Source of the DNA: Olsenella sp. kh2p3
GTDB taxonomy: Bacteria > Actinomycetota > Coriobacteriia > Coriobacteriales > Atopobiaceae
Direction of reading: 5' to 3'
DNA length: 64,000 nucleotides
Assembly: GCA_900119625.1 (NCBI GenBank)
Contig: FPKD01000001.1
Span: 496,001 to 560,000 of the forward strand
The notes under the pieces were generated by a model. It searched no databases, was not told the origin of the DNA, and was given only the letters and a program-made list of their open reading frames with translations. Made by a program: the position numbers and the translations under genes. Positions 52,444-62,036 of the stretch are shown piece after piece. The first letter of the stretch is position 1; every line of letters begins with the position of its first letter.

Positions 52444-53988
52444 ATGAATACTACACTTGCATCTCTTGCCCGGCTTCTCGACCACGAGGGGCTGCTGGCC
52501 ACCACAGCAAACATCACCGCCGAGAAGGGCGCCACGCCCGTCACGGGGGTCGACTGCGACTCGCGCGTTGTTGCCCCCTCCCACGTCTTTGTGTGCAAGG
52601 GCGCCGCCTTCAAGCCGGCATACCTAACCTCCGCGCTCGAGAAGGGCGCCGTGGCGTATCTCTGCGACGAGGACCGCGCAGCCGAGCTGGCAGACGTTGC
52701 CCCCGGCACCCCCGCGCTCATTGCCACAGACCTGCGTCGCGCGATGGCGCTCGCCTCGGCCGAGGCGTTTGGCCACCCCGACCACGACCTCACCGTTGTT
52801 GGCATCACGGGCACCAAGGGCAAGTCGACGGTCTCCTACATGCTCCGCGCCGTGCTCGATGGCGACGAGCCGTACACGCGCGCCGGCGTCATGGGCTCCA
52901 TCGAGACCTTCGACGGCATCGAGCGCGAGGAGAGCCACAACACCACGCCGGAGTCCCCGGACCTCTGGCGCCACCTTGCCAACGCTCGCAAGGCCGGCCT
53001 CGCCTACATGGACATGGAGGTCTCGAGCCAGGCGCTCAAGTACGACCGCGTCTTGGGCTTGGACCTTGCCGTGGCCTGCTTCCTGAACATTGGGCGCGAC
53101 CACATCTCCCCCGTTGAGCACCCCAACTTCGAGGACTACTTCCAAAGCAAGCTCCGCATCTTTGACCAGGCGCGCGTTGCCGTGGTAAACCTCGACTCCG
53201 ACGAGATTCAGACCACCCTCGAACGCGCTCAGCGCTGCGAGCGCGTGGTGACCTTCTCGGCAAAAGATAGCTCGGCAGACGTCTGGGCGTCGGACATCGA
53301 AAGCGCCTACGGCATGGTCTCGTTCACCGCGCACACGCCCAGCTGGGAAGGACCCATCTGCCTGGGCATGCCCGGCCTCTTCAACGTCGACAACGCCCTT
53401 GCGACCATTGCCATCTGCGAGGTCTTGGGCATTGGGCACGAGAAGATCGCCGAGCCCCTCTCGCACGCGCGCGTTCCCGGCCGCATGGAGCTTCTCCCCA
53501 GTCCGGACCCCAAGGTTGTGGCGTTGGTTGACTACGCCCACAACAAGCTCTCCTACCAGCGGTTCTTCCCCTCGGTTAAGGAGGAGTTCCCGGGATATCG
53601 CATCATCGCCGTCTTTGGCGCGCCCGGTGGCAAGGCGTACGAACGTCGCCGCGAGCTTCCCGAGGAGGCGGCCAAGTACGCCGACTACCTCATCTACACC
53701 GAGGAGGACCCGGCAAACGACCCCGTCGAGGAGATCTGCCAGCAAATGGCGGACGCTACGCCAGAGGGCGCGGCATACGAGGTCATTCTCGACCGCGAAG
53801 AGGCCATTCGCCGCGCTGTCCAGCTTGGCTACGAGGGCGAGGGTCCGGCCATTCTCTGCCTGCTTGCCAAGGGTGACGAGACGCGCCAGCACGAGGGCAA
53901 TGAGTTTGTCCCCTGCCGCACGGACGGCGATATCTACGAAGAGGCCGTTCGCAACTGGCACGCCGCGCATCCGGGCGTGGCTGAGTAG
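52444..53988 (+). CDS. murE: UDP-MurNAc-tripeptide synthetase (MurE family)
   Basis: Cytosolic Mur ligase adding the third residue of the peptidoglycan stem. The 514-residue protein has the three Mur domains: UDP-binding, the ATP loop GITGTKGKSTVSYM (about 120-133) with TTPESPD, and the C-terminal domain. The lysine of YFQSKLRIF fits the carbamylated site. The acceptor motif reads EDPANDP (about 421-427), not the DNPR that marks diaminopimelate enzymes, so lysine or ornithine addition is inferred. It stands alone, away from a mur cluster. Terminator at 54017. Confidence 0.88.
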   Translation: MNTTLASLARLLDHEGLLATTANITAEKGATPVTGVDCDSRVVAPSHVFVCKGAAFKPAYLTSALEKGAVAYLCDEDRAAELADVAPGTPALIATDLRRAMALASAEAFGHPDHDLTVVGITGTKGKSTVSYMLRAVLDGDEPYTRAGVMGSIETFDGIEREESHNTTPESPDLWRHLANARKAGLAYMDMEVSSQALKYDRVLGLDLAVACFLNIGRDHISPVEHPNFEDYFQSKLRIFDQARVAVVNLDSDEIQTTLERAQRCERVVTFSAKDSSADVWASDIESAYGMVSFTAHTPSWEGPICLGMPGLFNVDNALATIAICEVLGIGHEKIAEPLSHARVPGRMELLPSPDPKVVALVDYAHNKLSYQRFFPSVKEEFPGYRIIAVFGAPGGKAYERRRELPEEAAKYADYLIYTEEDPANDPVEEICQQMADATPEGAAYEVILDREEAIRRAVQLGYEGEGPAILCLLAKGDETRQHEGNEFVPCRTDGDIYEEAVRNWHAAHPGVAE

Positions 53989-54016
53989 GGCGCAGCGCTC
54001 CGTCGACGTATGAACT

Positions 54017-54056
54017 GGCCCGGGCACCCCTGCGGGAGCCCGGGCCTTCTTGTATT
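54017..54056 (+). terminator. Terminator after murE
   Basis: GGCCCGGGC / GCCCGGGCC stem with a 12-base loop, then TTCTTGTATT. Plus-strand polarity; it lies between convergent murE and deoD. Confidence 0.8.
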
Positions 54057-54068
54057 CCTCTGCAGTAG

Positions 54069-54803
54069 CTAGTTGCGCAGCACCTGCTCCGGCTTTGCCA
54101 GGCTTAGTGCGACCTCCATCATCTGCGTGAGGCTCTCCTGGCGCTCCTCTGCCGTGAGTGCCTCGCCGCGGGAGACGACGTCCGTCACAGTGAGAATCGT
54201 GAGCGCGCGCCTGTGGGCACGCATTGCGTTGAGGTAGAGCGCCGCCGACTCCATTTCCACGGCAAGAACGCCCATCTTGGCCCAGCGCTGCTCCGCCGTG
54301 CGATCGTCGTTGTAGAAGACGTCCGACGAGAGCACGTTGCCAACGCGAACGGGATAGCCCAGGCGCTCCGCCGCATCTGCCGCGCGACGCAGGAGGCCGA
54401 AGTCCGCGATGGGGGCGAGCGTTCCAGGCACGTTGAACTGGTGCGCGTAGTTGGAGTCCGTGCAGGCGCCCATCCCGAGCACGATGTCGCGCAGGCGCAC
54501 GCTTGGCGCAACGCCGCCCGCGGTGCCGATGCGCACGATTGACTCGACGCCGTAGAAGTTGAAGAGCTCGTACGAGTAGATGCCGATGGAGGGCATGCCC
54601 ATGCCGCTGCCCATCACCGAGACGGGGCTGCCCTGGTAGGTCCCGGTGTAGCCCAGCATGTTGCGGACTCCGTTGAACTGCTCGACGCCTTCGAGGTAGG
54701 CCTCAGCGAGGCGCTTGGCGCGAAGCGGGTCTCCCGGCATGAGGACGAACGGTGCGATCTGGCCCGCGACGGCCTCGTTGTGCGGTGTGGGGGTGCGTGC
54801 CAT
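54069..54803 (-). CDS. deoD: Purine-nucleoside phosphorylase (DeoD type)
   Basis: Splits purine (deoxy)nucleosides with phosphate. The 244-residue product has [48 protein letters not shown], the base/ribose site [10 protein letters not shown] and TVTDVV with the catalytic Asp. Only two bases separate its start from the deoB stop. A very long overlapping frame in the same register upstream is a high-GC artefact. Last gene of deoC-deoB-deoD. Confidence 0.95.
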   Translation of the reverse strand: MARTPTPHNEAVAGQIAPFVLMPGDPLRAKRLAEAYLEGVEQFNGVRNMLGYTGTYQGSPVSVMGSGMGMPSIGIYSYELFNFYGVESIVRIGTAGGVAPSVRLRDIVLGMGACTDSNYAHQFNVPGTLAPIADFGLLRRAADAAERLGYPVRVGNVLSSDVFYNDDRTAEQRWAKMGVLAVEMESAALYLNAMRAHRRALTILTVTDVVSRGEALTAEERQESLTQMMEVALSLAKPEQVLRN

Positions 54804-54805
54804 GT

Positions 54806-55996
54806 CTATGCCTCCAGGATCTGCTCGAGGTGAGACGTGCCGTTGGGAAGCGCGGGGACGCCGAGGTAGTCGAGGACCGTCGCCGAGACGTCCGCGAACG
54901 TTGGCCGCGTGCCCAGGTCGACACCGGCGCGCACGCGCGGCCCGCACACGAGCCACGGAACGTACTCGCGAGAGTGATCCGTCGAGGGGGTCACGGGGTC
55001 GCAGCCGTGGTCTGCCGTGATCATGAGCAGGTCGTCGCCGCGCAGGCCCGCCACGATACGCGGGAGCTGGCCGTCGAAGTAGCTCAGGGCGCGCGCGTAG
55101 CCGGGCGCGTCGTTGCGGTGACCGTAGACCATGTCGAAGTCCACGAGGTTGGTGTAGCAGAGGCCAGTGAAGTCGCGCCCCGTGGCCTCGACGGTGCGCT
55201 CGATGCCCTCGTTGTTGCCCGAGGTGAAGACATGCTCCGTGATGCCGCGGTGGGCGAAGATGTCGTAGATCTTGCCGATAGAGAGCACGTCCTGGCCAGC
55301 GCCCTTGAGGACGTCGAGCATCGTGGTGCCTCTGGGCTCGAGGGAGAAGTCGTGCCTGCGCGGGGTGCGCACGTAGTTTGGCCACTCCCCCGTGTAGGGA
55401 CGCGCGATGACGCGGGCGACGCCGTGCTCGCCCGTGAGGATCCTGCGCGCGATGCGGCAGTACTCGTAGAGCTGCTCGGGAGGCACCAGATCCTCGTGCG
55501 CCGCGATCTGGAAGACACTGTCTGCCGAGGTGTAGACGATGAGCTTGCCGGTCTTGAGCTGCTCGCGGCCGTAGTCCTTGATAACCTGCGTGCCGGAGTA
55601 CGGCTTGTTGCAGAGGACTCCACGCCCCGTCTGACGTTCGAACTCGTCCAACACCTCCTGCGGGAAGCCGTTGGGATATGTGGGGAAGCGCTTGGGCGAG
55701 ATGACTCCGGCCATCTCCCAGTGTCCCACCGTGGTGTCCTTGCCGGCAGATGCCTCGCGAAGGCGGGCAAACGCGCCGGTGGGCGAGGCAACCGGATTGA
55801 GGTTCACGTCGTAGGGAGACTCGAGCGCACCCTCGATGTTGAGAAGGCCGAGCGACGCCATGTTGGGAATGTCGAGCTCGCCCGTGGTGGCACAGGCGCA
55901 CAGGGTGTTGCTCCCCTCGTCGCCCCACTCCGCGGCATCTGGCTCGGCGCCAATGCCAAAGCTGTCAAGGACGATCAGAAATACGCGCCTGCCCAT
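54806..55996 (-). CDS. deoB: Phosphopentomutase
   Basis: Interconverts (deoxy)ribose 1- and 5-phosphate, linking deoD and deoC. The 396 residues have the metal site [15 protein letters not shown], the phosphothreonine segment [11 protein letters not shown], the metal residues in [14 protein letters not shown] and [13 protein letters not shown]. Normal length. It lies 63 bases after deoC. Confidence 0.96.
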   Translation of the reverse strand: MGRRVFLIVLDSFGIGAEPDAAEWGDEGSNTLCACATTGELDIPNMASLGLLNIEGALESPYDVNLNPVASPTGAFARLREASAGKDTTVGHWEMAGVISPKRFPTYPNGFPQEVLDEFERQTGRGVLCNKPYSGTQVIKDYGREQLKTGKLIVYTSADSVFQIAAHEDLVPPEQLYEYCRIARRILTGEHGVARVIARPYTGEWPNYVRTPRRHDFSLEPRGTTMLDVLKGAGQDVLSIGKIYDIFAHRGITEHVFTSGNNEGIERTVEATGRDFTGLCYTNLVDFDMVYGHRNDAPGYARALSYFDGQLPRIVAGLRGDDLLMITADHGCDPVTPSTDHSREYVPWLVCGPRVRAGVDLGTRPTFADVSATVLDYLGVPALPNGTSHLEQILEA

Positions 55997-56059
55997 GTGA
56001 CCTCCCCTTTTATGCCCAACGGAGCAGAGGCTCCGCCGGGCACCTAGACTCCAGTGCCT

Positions 56060-56710
56060 CTAGAGGCATTGCCCCTCGACGATCTTGATGCCGGCACTGC
56101 AGCCAAGGCGGTCGGCGCCAGCCTCGACCATGGCGAGCGCCTCCTCCTTGGTGTGGATGCCGCCCGCGGCCTTGACCTTGCAGCGGTCGCCGACGATCTT
56201 GCGCATGAGCGCCACGTCATGCACCGTTGCGCCACCCGTCGAGAAGCCGGTGCTGGTCTTCACGAACGAGGCACCTGCGGCAACTGCGTCCTCACAGGCG
56301 CGGACGATTTGCTCGTCGTCAAGCAGACAGCACTCCAGAATGACCTTCACGGGGCGGCCCTGTGCGGTCTTGACGACGGCAGCGATGTCATCGATGACGT
56401 ACTGGTCGTCGCCGGCGACGAGGTGACCGCCGTTGACCACCATGTCGATCTCCGTGGTCCCATCCGCCACGGCCTGGGCGGCCTCGGCGGCCTTCGCCTG
56501 CGTGGAGCAGGCGCCAAGGGGGAACCCGATGCAGGTGGTTACGCCCACGCCGGTGCCCGCAAGGCGCTTGGCTGCCATCGCCGTCCAGCACGAGTTGATA
56601 GCAACCGTCGCGAAGTGGTACCTGATGGCCTCGTCACACAGGCGCTCAATGTCAGCCTGGGTCGCGTTCTGCTTGAGGTTGGTGTGGTCGATGTAGCCGT
56701 TCAGTTCCAT
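56060..56710 (-). CDS. deoC: Deoxyribose-phosphate aldolase
   Basis: Cleaves deoxyribose 5-phosphate to glyceraldehyde 3-phosphate and acetaldehyde. The 216-residue class I aldolase has YIDHTNLK, EIDMVVNGG, the Schiff-base Lys in SFVKTSTGFS and the second Lys in VKAAGGIHT. The ATG at 56710 gives the family start; the open frame upstream runs 78 further codons without similarity. Operon head; an inverted repeat lies about 180-270 bases upstream. Confidence 0.95.
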   Translation of the reverse strand: MELNGYIDHTNLKQNATQADIERLCDEAIRYHFATVAINSCWTAMAAKRLAGTGVGVTTCIGFPLGACSTQAKAAEAAQAVADGTTEIDMVVNGGHLVAGDDQYVIDDIAAVVKTAQGRPVKVILECCLLDDEQIVRACEDAVAAGASFVKTSTGFSTGGATVHDVALMRKIVGDRCKVKAAGGIHTKEEALAMVEAGADRLGCSAGIKIVEGQCL

Positions 56711-56887
56711 GAAATGCCCCCGTGTTTTGAGAACCCTTCCAATGACTTCTGGCCTCACCTTGTCACAACCAGAGAATTGGTGCAACGAGATCAACAGCCA
56801 GCGTATCGCCGAGTGCCGGCTTCCGAGTGCAGCGCGTCTCAGTTCAACCGCTGACATTCTCGGCAAATCAACCTCAAGCGTAAAAGT

Positions 56888-56983
56888 AAACCTCACACGT
56901 GTTATTTCTTTTCTGATATCTTCCGAGAAAAGCCCAGTTGGCACGTTCTTGAAATCAAAGAAGAAATATCACGTGTGAGGTTT
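56888..56983. repeat. Long inverted repeat upstream of deoC
   Basis: Arms of 30 bases (56888-56917 and 56954-56983), 27 of them complementary, over a 36-base spacer. Each arm begins AAACCTCACACGTG when read inward. The 56711-57083 gap otherwise contains only the hairpin at 57020-57050; no small gene is apparent. The arms could be paired operator sites for the deo genes or a remnant element. Confidence 0.8.
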
Positions 56984-57019
56984 TCGGGGGGCAAGGTTGG
57001 CATGCCAAGAATGCACAAG

Positions 57020-57050
57020 GGGGGGTCGGAGCCAAAGGCTCCGACCCCCT
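57020..57050 (-). terminator. Hairpin after the iron alcohol dehydrogenase gene
   Basis: Minus-strand GGGGGTCGGAGCC / GGCTCCGACCCCC over TTT, followed by CCTTGTG. Very stable but with hardly any U tract; it lies 34 bases after the stop, so termination is likely. Confidence 0.6.
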
Positions 57051-57083
57051 CGGACGGCAACGCTTGTACTACTAGGACGGAAA

Positions 57084-58310
57084 CTAGAAGTTGACCGGCT
57101 CGTCGTAGTAGCAGCACTTGAGGATCTTCTCGAAGTCCTCCGCCTTGGTCTCGCGCGGGTTCTCCGGCGTGCAGGCGTCCTGAACTGCGTTGGCGGCAAT
57201 GGTCGGGAGCTTCTCGAGGAACTCCTTCTCGGAGACCATGACAGGCTCGCCGGTCTCGTCAGCCTTGACGCCGCCGTTGGCGTAGTTGTTGATGCTCTGC
57301 GGGATGTGCAGCTCGTCGTTCATGCTGCGGATCTTCTCCACAAGCGAGTCGATAAGCTGGTCGTCGGTGGTGCCGGGAAGGTGCAGGATCTCCTTGGCAA
57401 CATAGGCGTAGCGCTCGTGAGCACGCGGGTCCTTGGAGTTCCACTGGATGGCCTTGCCCAGGTACATGGCGTTGGCGGCACCGTGAATGATGTGGCCGTT
57501 CTCGAAGGCAGCGCCGGTCTTGTGGGCCATGGAGTGCACGATGCCGAGCAGGCCAGAGGAGAACGCCAGGCCGGCCAGGCACTGAGCCTCGTGCATGTGC
57601 TTGCGGCCCTCATGGTCACCAGTGTAGGAAACGGGCAGCCACTGCGTGATCTCACGGATGCCATGCAGCGCGTCGGCGTCGGTGAACATGGAGGCAGCGG
57701 TCGAGACGTAGGCCTCGAGGCAGTGCGTAAGGGCATCCATGCCGGTATGCGCGCAGAGCTTCTGGGGCATGGAGTAGGTAAGCTCGGGGTCCACGATGGC
57801 CACATCAGGCGTGATGTTGAAGTCTGCCAGCGGGTACTTGATGCCGTGCTCGTAATCGGTAATGACGGAGAAGGCCGTCACCTCGGTAGCGGTGCCCGAA
57901 GTGGAGCTGATGGCGCAGAAGTGAGCCTTCTGACGCAGCTCGGGGAACGAGAACGGCTGGATGATGTTGTCGAACTTCTCATCGGGGTACTCGTAGAACA
58001 CCCACATTGCCTTTGCGGCGTCGATGGGGGAGCCGCCACCAATGGCAACAATCCAATCGGGGCCAAAGTCCTGCATGAACTTGGCGCCCTTCTTCACCGT
58101 CTCGATGGAAGGATCGGACTCGACGCCCTCGAACAGCTTGACCTCAAAGCCGGCATCTTCCAGGTCCTTCTGAACGTCCTGCAGGAAGCCGCCACGGCGC
58201 ATGCTGTGGCCACCAGAGACGATGACGGCCTTCTTGCCCTTGAGGTTCTTCACCTCGTGGCGAGCGCCCTCACCAAAGTACAGGTCACGCGGGTTGGTAA
58301 AACGTCCCAT
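57084..58310 (-). CDS. Iron-containing alcohol dehydrogenase
   Basis: NAD(P)-dependent reductase of aldehydes or ketones, cytoplasmic. The 408-residue protein has the nucleotide loop IVAIGGGSPIDAAKAMW, the family signature STSGTATEVTAFSVI, and the metal region MDALTHCLEAYVS plus SMAHKTGAAFENGHIIHGAAN (Asp/His ligands). Being next to the deo genes it might reduce the acetaldehyde from DeoC; this is inference. AGGATGTGCT precedes the start; GTCGCCA/TGGCGAC hairpin lies in the leader. Confidence 0.9.
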   Translation of the reverse strand: MGRFTNPRDLYFGEGARHEVKNLKGKKAVIVSGGHSMRRGGFLQDVQKDLEDAGFEVKLFEGVESDPSIETVKKGAKFMQDFGPDWIVAIGGGSPIDAAKAMWVFYEYPDEKFDNIIQPFSFPELRQKAHFCAISSTSGTATEVTAFSVITDYEHGIKYPLADFNITPDVAIVDPELTYSMPQKLCAHTGMDALTHCLEAYVSTAASMFTDADALHGIREITQWLPVSYTGDHEGRKHMHEAQCLAGLAFSSGLLGIVHSMAHKTGAAFENGHIIHGAANAMYLGKAIQWNSKDPRAHERYAYVAKEILHLPGTTDDQLIDSLVEKIRSMNDELHIPQSINNYANGGVKADETGEPVMVSEKEFLEKLPTIAANAVQDACTPENPRETKAEDFEKILKCCYYDEPVNF

Positions 58311-58684
58311 AGCACATCCTCCAATTCACCGGTCGCCACCGATGGCGACAAATGCCTGAGAAGACCGCTCGGCCTTCCCTGATGCCCTACCTGGAACAAC
58401 TTGAAGCCGGGCGAGCAGCGAAAAACGCACCGCCAGTCCGAACCTGAATGCGGCCCCATCCTATCAGATAGACGCCAGCGAGAGGCCACTTACGGCAGGC
58501 GGCTTCGCGCAGGAACAAGGCCGTATCCCTGCTCCACCGACGTCCTTACCCTTGGTCTTCTCCGACACCCCGCTGTGACTAAATCTACATATTTTCATCA
58601 CATTTTGAAGCAGGAGGAATACGAGAAGGGCGTCCGATGCCACCGGCACCAGGCGCCCAATCAAACACTCTGCGAGAGCCCGCC
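58311..58684. other. Intergenic region upstream of the alcohol dehydrogenase
   Basis: 374 bases without a supported gene. It holds the hairpin GTCGCCA-TCGG-TGGCGAC (about 58333-58350), the palindrome CTATCAGATAG (about 58459-58470) and an AT-rich stretch near 58570-58615. I could not identify a promoter with good spacing, nor a terminator for cstA. Confidence 0.5.
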
Positions 58685-60541
58685 TTACGCGGTTACCTCG
58701 GTCTTGGTGTCCACAGCAACGTCGTGCTTGGACTCCTCAACGTGCTTGCGGCCAAGCTCGGACCACTCGGGCTCCTCGTCGGGGATGGAGCCAGCCTTCT
58801 TGGTGAAGAGCTCCTTCAGGCAGTTGTAAGCGACGATGACACCCAGGATCACGATAAGGACGGCAACCACAAGCTGCAGGCCCTTTGTTGCGATGACCGC
58901 AAAGGACTGGTCGGCGGCAACTGCGGTCCAGCAGCCATAGATGCTCATGCCGAGCGACGTGAAGGTGCACACGAGCAGGAACGCTACAGGCACGTAGAGC
59001 ATCCAGCCCTTACGACCGGTGCACTTGCAGAAGACGGCGAGGGTAATCATGGTCATGCCGCCAAGAAGCTGGTTGGACGCGCCAAACAGCGGCCAGATGT
59101 TGAGGTAGCCACCAAAGCACAGGGCGATACCCAGGACCAGCGTGACAGCGATGGAGAAGGCCGTGTTGGTGAGAACCTTGCGGGCACCGGCCTGCTCGGC
59201 AGAGGTGGAGGCGGCGTCGTTGGTCTCGTAGAAGAACTCCTGCCAGCTGGTGCGGCCAATGCGGGCAACGGCATCAACGGAGGTGAGCGCCAGCGCAGAG
59301 ACGTTCATGGTCATGAAGACCGTGGCGAACGTTGCGTTGAAGCCCATGAGCTCCATACCGCGGGCGACGCCGGCGGCGAAAATCTGGAACGGCGTCGAGG
59401 CGGTGCCCGCGTTGAGGGCGCCCGTACCAGCGGTGTTCATGTCGCCAAACATGATGCCAGCGGTTACGATGGCAAGCACGCCAACAAAGGACTCGAGGAC
59501 CATGGCGCCATAGCCAACGGGAAGCATGTGGGTCTCGTTAGAGATCTGCTTGGAGGAGGTGCCGGAAGAGACGAGGCTGTGGAAGCCGGACAGGGCGCCG
59601 CACGCAACGGAGACAAACAGAACCGGGAAGAGGTAGTTGCCCTTGGCGGCCAGGGCATCAAGCGTCTCGGAGCTGACGACCATCGGCGCCGTTATCGTGG
59701 CCTGGCCATTGATGCCCAGCGCGATGATGCCGAGAACGGCGCACGCGATCATGGCGACCATCATGATGGTCGTGAGGAAGTCGCGCGGGGTCTTGAGCGT
59801 CTGGATGGGCATGGCGCTGGCAAGGATCAGGTAGAGCGTCACGACGGCAATCCAGCCGGTAGCGTTGAGGTAGATCGGGAACACCATGCCAAGCGCGAAG
59901 GGAACCGCGATGCACACGAGGGCACACAGGAACTTTGCGACACCCTTGAGGTCCCACTTGCGGCACGCCCAGCCAAAGAAGATGGCCGAGAAGGTAAGCA
60001 GGATGGAGATGGTGCCCGCGCAGCCACCGGCGTAGGACTTGGCGAAGTCAACGGAGCCGTCGGCAGCAGCGGTGGTAGCAAACGTGCCCGCCACCATCGA
60101 GACGAACGCGGCGATGACAATGCAGCAGAACAGCCAAGAGAAGGCCAGGAACAGGTGGCGACCGGCCTTGCCGATGTACTTCTCGATGAGCTGGCCGAGC
60201 GACTTGCCGTTGTTCTTGACAGAGGCGTACAGCGCGCCAAAGTCATGGACGGCGCCAAAGAAGATGCCACCGATAAGGACCCAGAGGAGCACCGGAAGCC
60301 AACCAAACATCATGGCAACAATGGTGCCCGTGACAGGACCTGCGCCACAGATCGAGGAGAACTGGTGGGCAAACACGGAGAAGCGTTGCGCAGGCGAGAA
60401 GTCCTTGCCGTCCTCCATGCGGACCGCAGGGGTGAGGGCCTTGGGATCGACGCCCCATGACTTAGCTAGCCAGCGCCCGTACCCGAGGTAGCCAATAATC
60501 AGGACCACCGCACTTATCAAGATGATCGTGATGCCATTCAT
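58685..60541 (-). CDS. cstA: CstA-family carbon-starvation transporter
   Basis: Inner-membrane importer of the CstA/BtsT family, known to take up pyruvate or peptides. The 618-residue protein begins with a membrane helix and has QRFSVFAHQFSSICGAGPVT (family hallmark), VHDFGALYASVKNNGKSLG, and about sixteen hydrophobic segments. The C-terminal 50 residues are charged and cytosolic. CTAAGGAGGTAAAACGAC gives a strong ribosome site. The upstream gap has LytTR-like boxes. Confidence 0.93.
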   Translation of the reverse strand: MNGITIILISAVVLIIGYLGYGRWLAKSWGVDPKALTPAVRMEDGKDFSPAQRFSVFAHQFSSICGAGPVTGTIVAMMFGWLPVLLWVLIGGIFFGAVHDFGALYASVKNNGKSLGQLIEKYIGKAGRHLFLAFSWLFCCIVIAAFVSMVAGTFATTAAADGSVDFAKSYAGGCAGTISILLTFSAIFFGWACRKWDLKGVAKFLCALVCIAVPFALGMVFPIYLNATGWIAVVTLYLILASAMPIQTLKTPRDFLTTIMMVAMIACAVLGIIALGINGQATITAPMVVSSETLDALAAKGNYLFPVLFVSVACGALSGFHSLVSSGTSSKQISNETHMLPVGYGAMVLESFVGVLAIVTAGIMFGDMNTAGTGALNAGTASTPFQIFAAGVARGMELMGFNATFATVFMTMNVSALALTSVDAVARIGRTSWQEFFYETNDAASTSAEQAGARKVLTNTAFSIAVTLVLGIALCFGGYLNIWPLFGASNQLLGGMTMITLAVFCKCTGRKGWMLYVPVAFLLVCTFTSLGMSIYGCWTAVAADQSFAVIATKGLQLVVAVLIVILGVIVAYNCLKELFTKKAGSIPDEEPEWSELGRKHVEESKHDVAVDTKTEVTA

Positions 60542-60745
60542 GTCGTTTTACCTCCTTAGGGTAGGGCGCTGCGGACCGTTTCCGCTGTTTGCGCTCGGTG
60601 CGCGGCATGGTACATCCATGTGGCTGGGCGAGGTTTTTCTCGAACTGTTCAAATGTATTGGATATTTTCAGAAAATTCTGGATATATTTGGATAACTCTC
60701 GAATGAATCTATCGAATATTGGATATTTTTTGCTAGTTCAAAAAC

Positions 60746-60851
60746 ACCGTTCGCAATACAGCTCCCTTCAAACATTCTCCAAGATGTAATCGTTTTGGAC
60801 CTCTATTCGAAACATTTTTCAACCGTTCACCGTTTTTAAATGACCGTTCAT
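60746..60851. promoter_or_regulatory. LytTR-type boxes upstream of cstA
   Basis: ACCGTTCAC (60822-60830) and ACCGTTCAT (60843-60851) are direct repeats exactly 21 bases apart, and ACCGTTCGC lies at 60746-60754. The LytTR consensus is [TA][AC][CA]GTTN[AG][TG]; the second box fits fully. The rest of the 60542-60962 gap is AT-rich with TATTGGATATTTT repeats at 60656 and 60718 and no gene. The target could be cstA (minus) or the gene at 60963 (plus). Confidence 0.5.
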
Positions 60852-60962
60852 GGTATTTGCAGCAATGCTTTCCGTGCTTCTGGGAAGGGAGCACCCTTAA
60901 CCACAGTGAGCATTAATGTCTGGCGTATGGGATACCATGAGGGTGGAGAAAGGAGGCGCAAC

Positions 60963-62036
60963 GTGGCGTACGACCCCAGAAGAGAGGACTACCAGCGTCT
61001 GGCGCTGCGCTATGCGCAGTCGCTGCCCAAGGGGGACCCAGTTGCCGCGGCCAAGGCGTTCACGGACTTTGGGCGTCGCTTTGCCCGGGACCGCGACACC
61101 CTGCCCCAGTCTGACGCCGATCGCGCCTTTCACCTGGTAGCCGTTGCCGCTGAGGTCATAGACTACCAGCTGCCATTCTCAAGCGAAGCCAAGGCGGACG
61201 CGCTTATCGCTCGTGGGCGAGACCTTCTCGATGAGGCGGTATTGCTTGATCCAACGTGCCACGACGCCATCCGCATGCGCGCCTCTCGCACCAACCCCAG
61301 CTTCGACGCCCAGTTCGCCTTCCTCAAAGATGGCATCGAGGAAGTTTACGCCTCATGCCAGGCGGCCCGCGCCGCCGTCCCCGATGACGGCGATGACGAG
61401 CGCGTTGCGCTTGGCCGCGACATTGCTATGCGCCCCTATCGTCGCTGGATGGCGGCGCTTGCGGAGGAGGCCCTCATCTGTGGGCGCAACCGCAGCTGCA
61501 TCGAGACCGGGGAGCGCCTGCTGGAGCAGGACCCGTCCGACCAGGCAGACGTGCGCTTTACGCTGGCGCTTGCCTATGCAAAGCTTGAGGACCAGACGTC
61601 GCTTGACGCACTAGCCAAGCGCTACGGGGCAATTGTGCCTCCGCGCGCGGCAGACGATGCCTGGATTGGGCTCGCCCGCCTGGCACTCGCTCACAAGAGC
61701 CACGACATGTCCCTTGCCCGCCAGCTTCTTGAGCGCCTGGCCAACACGTATGAGGGCTGTGCCTCTGCGCTTATCTCCCAGACGGAACTCCCAGACGGCG
61801 TCTTTGCCCGCCTTGCCGTGCCGCCCTACAGCGAAGACGAGCTGATCCTTGCCATTTCCGAGGCAACGGTGCTGCTTCAGGAGGGCGACGACAAGAGCGG
61901 GCGTGGTGTTCTCGGCTCTTGGATTGCCCGAACCACGGCCAAGCTCTATCCCAAGGCACTTGCCGAGGCCCAGGAGCTCTCTAACCCCTATTACCAGCGA
62001 GAAGGCAAGGGGCACCAAGGCGGTGACGCCTCGTGA
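60963..62036 (+). CDS. Conserved helical-repeat protein, tandem paralogue 1
   Basis: Unknown function; not recognised. The 357-residue, soluble, mostly helical protein resembles TPR-like repeats (SDADRAFHLVAVAAEVIDYQ; ETGERLLEQDPSDQADVRF; LALAYAKLEDQTSLDALAKR). GTG at 60963 is chosen because AAAGGAGG lies 6 bases upstream; an earlier ATG has none. No signal or membrane segment. Its end overlaps the second paralogue by four bases (GTGA). Confidence 0.8.
   Translation: MAYDPRREDYQRLALRYAQSLPKGDPVAAAKAFTDFGRRFARDRDTLPQSDADRAFHLVAVAAEVIDYQLPFSSEAKADALIARGRDLLDEAVLLDPTCHDAIRMRASRTNPSFDAQFAFLKDGIEEVYASCQAARAAVPDDGDDERVALGRDIAMRPYRRWMAALAEEALICGRNRSCIETGERLLEQDPSDQADVRFTLALAYAKLEDQTSLDALAKRYGAIVPPRAADDAWIGLARLALAHKSHDMSLARQLLERLANTYEGCASALISQTELPDGVFARLAVPPYSEDELILAISEATVLLQEGDDKSGRGVLGSWIARTTAKLYPKALAEAQELSNPYYQREGKGHQGGDAS

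Noticed and set aside
54804..55928. A 619-codon frame running from deoD through deoB
   Set aside because: Only its last 244 codons match a protein family (DeoD). The rest lies out of frame on the deoB coding strand and is Arg/His-rich, as expected from high-GC DNA.
58575..58615. CRP-like site upstream of the alcohol dehydrogenase
   Set aside because: TGTGA and TCACA occur but about 17 bases apart, not 6, so it does not fit.
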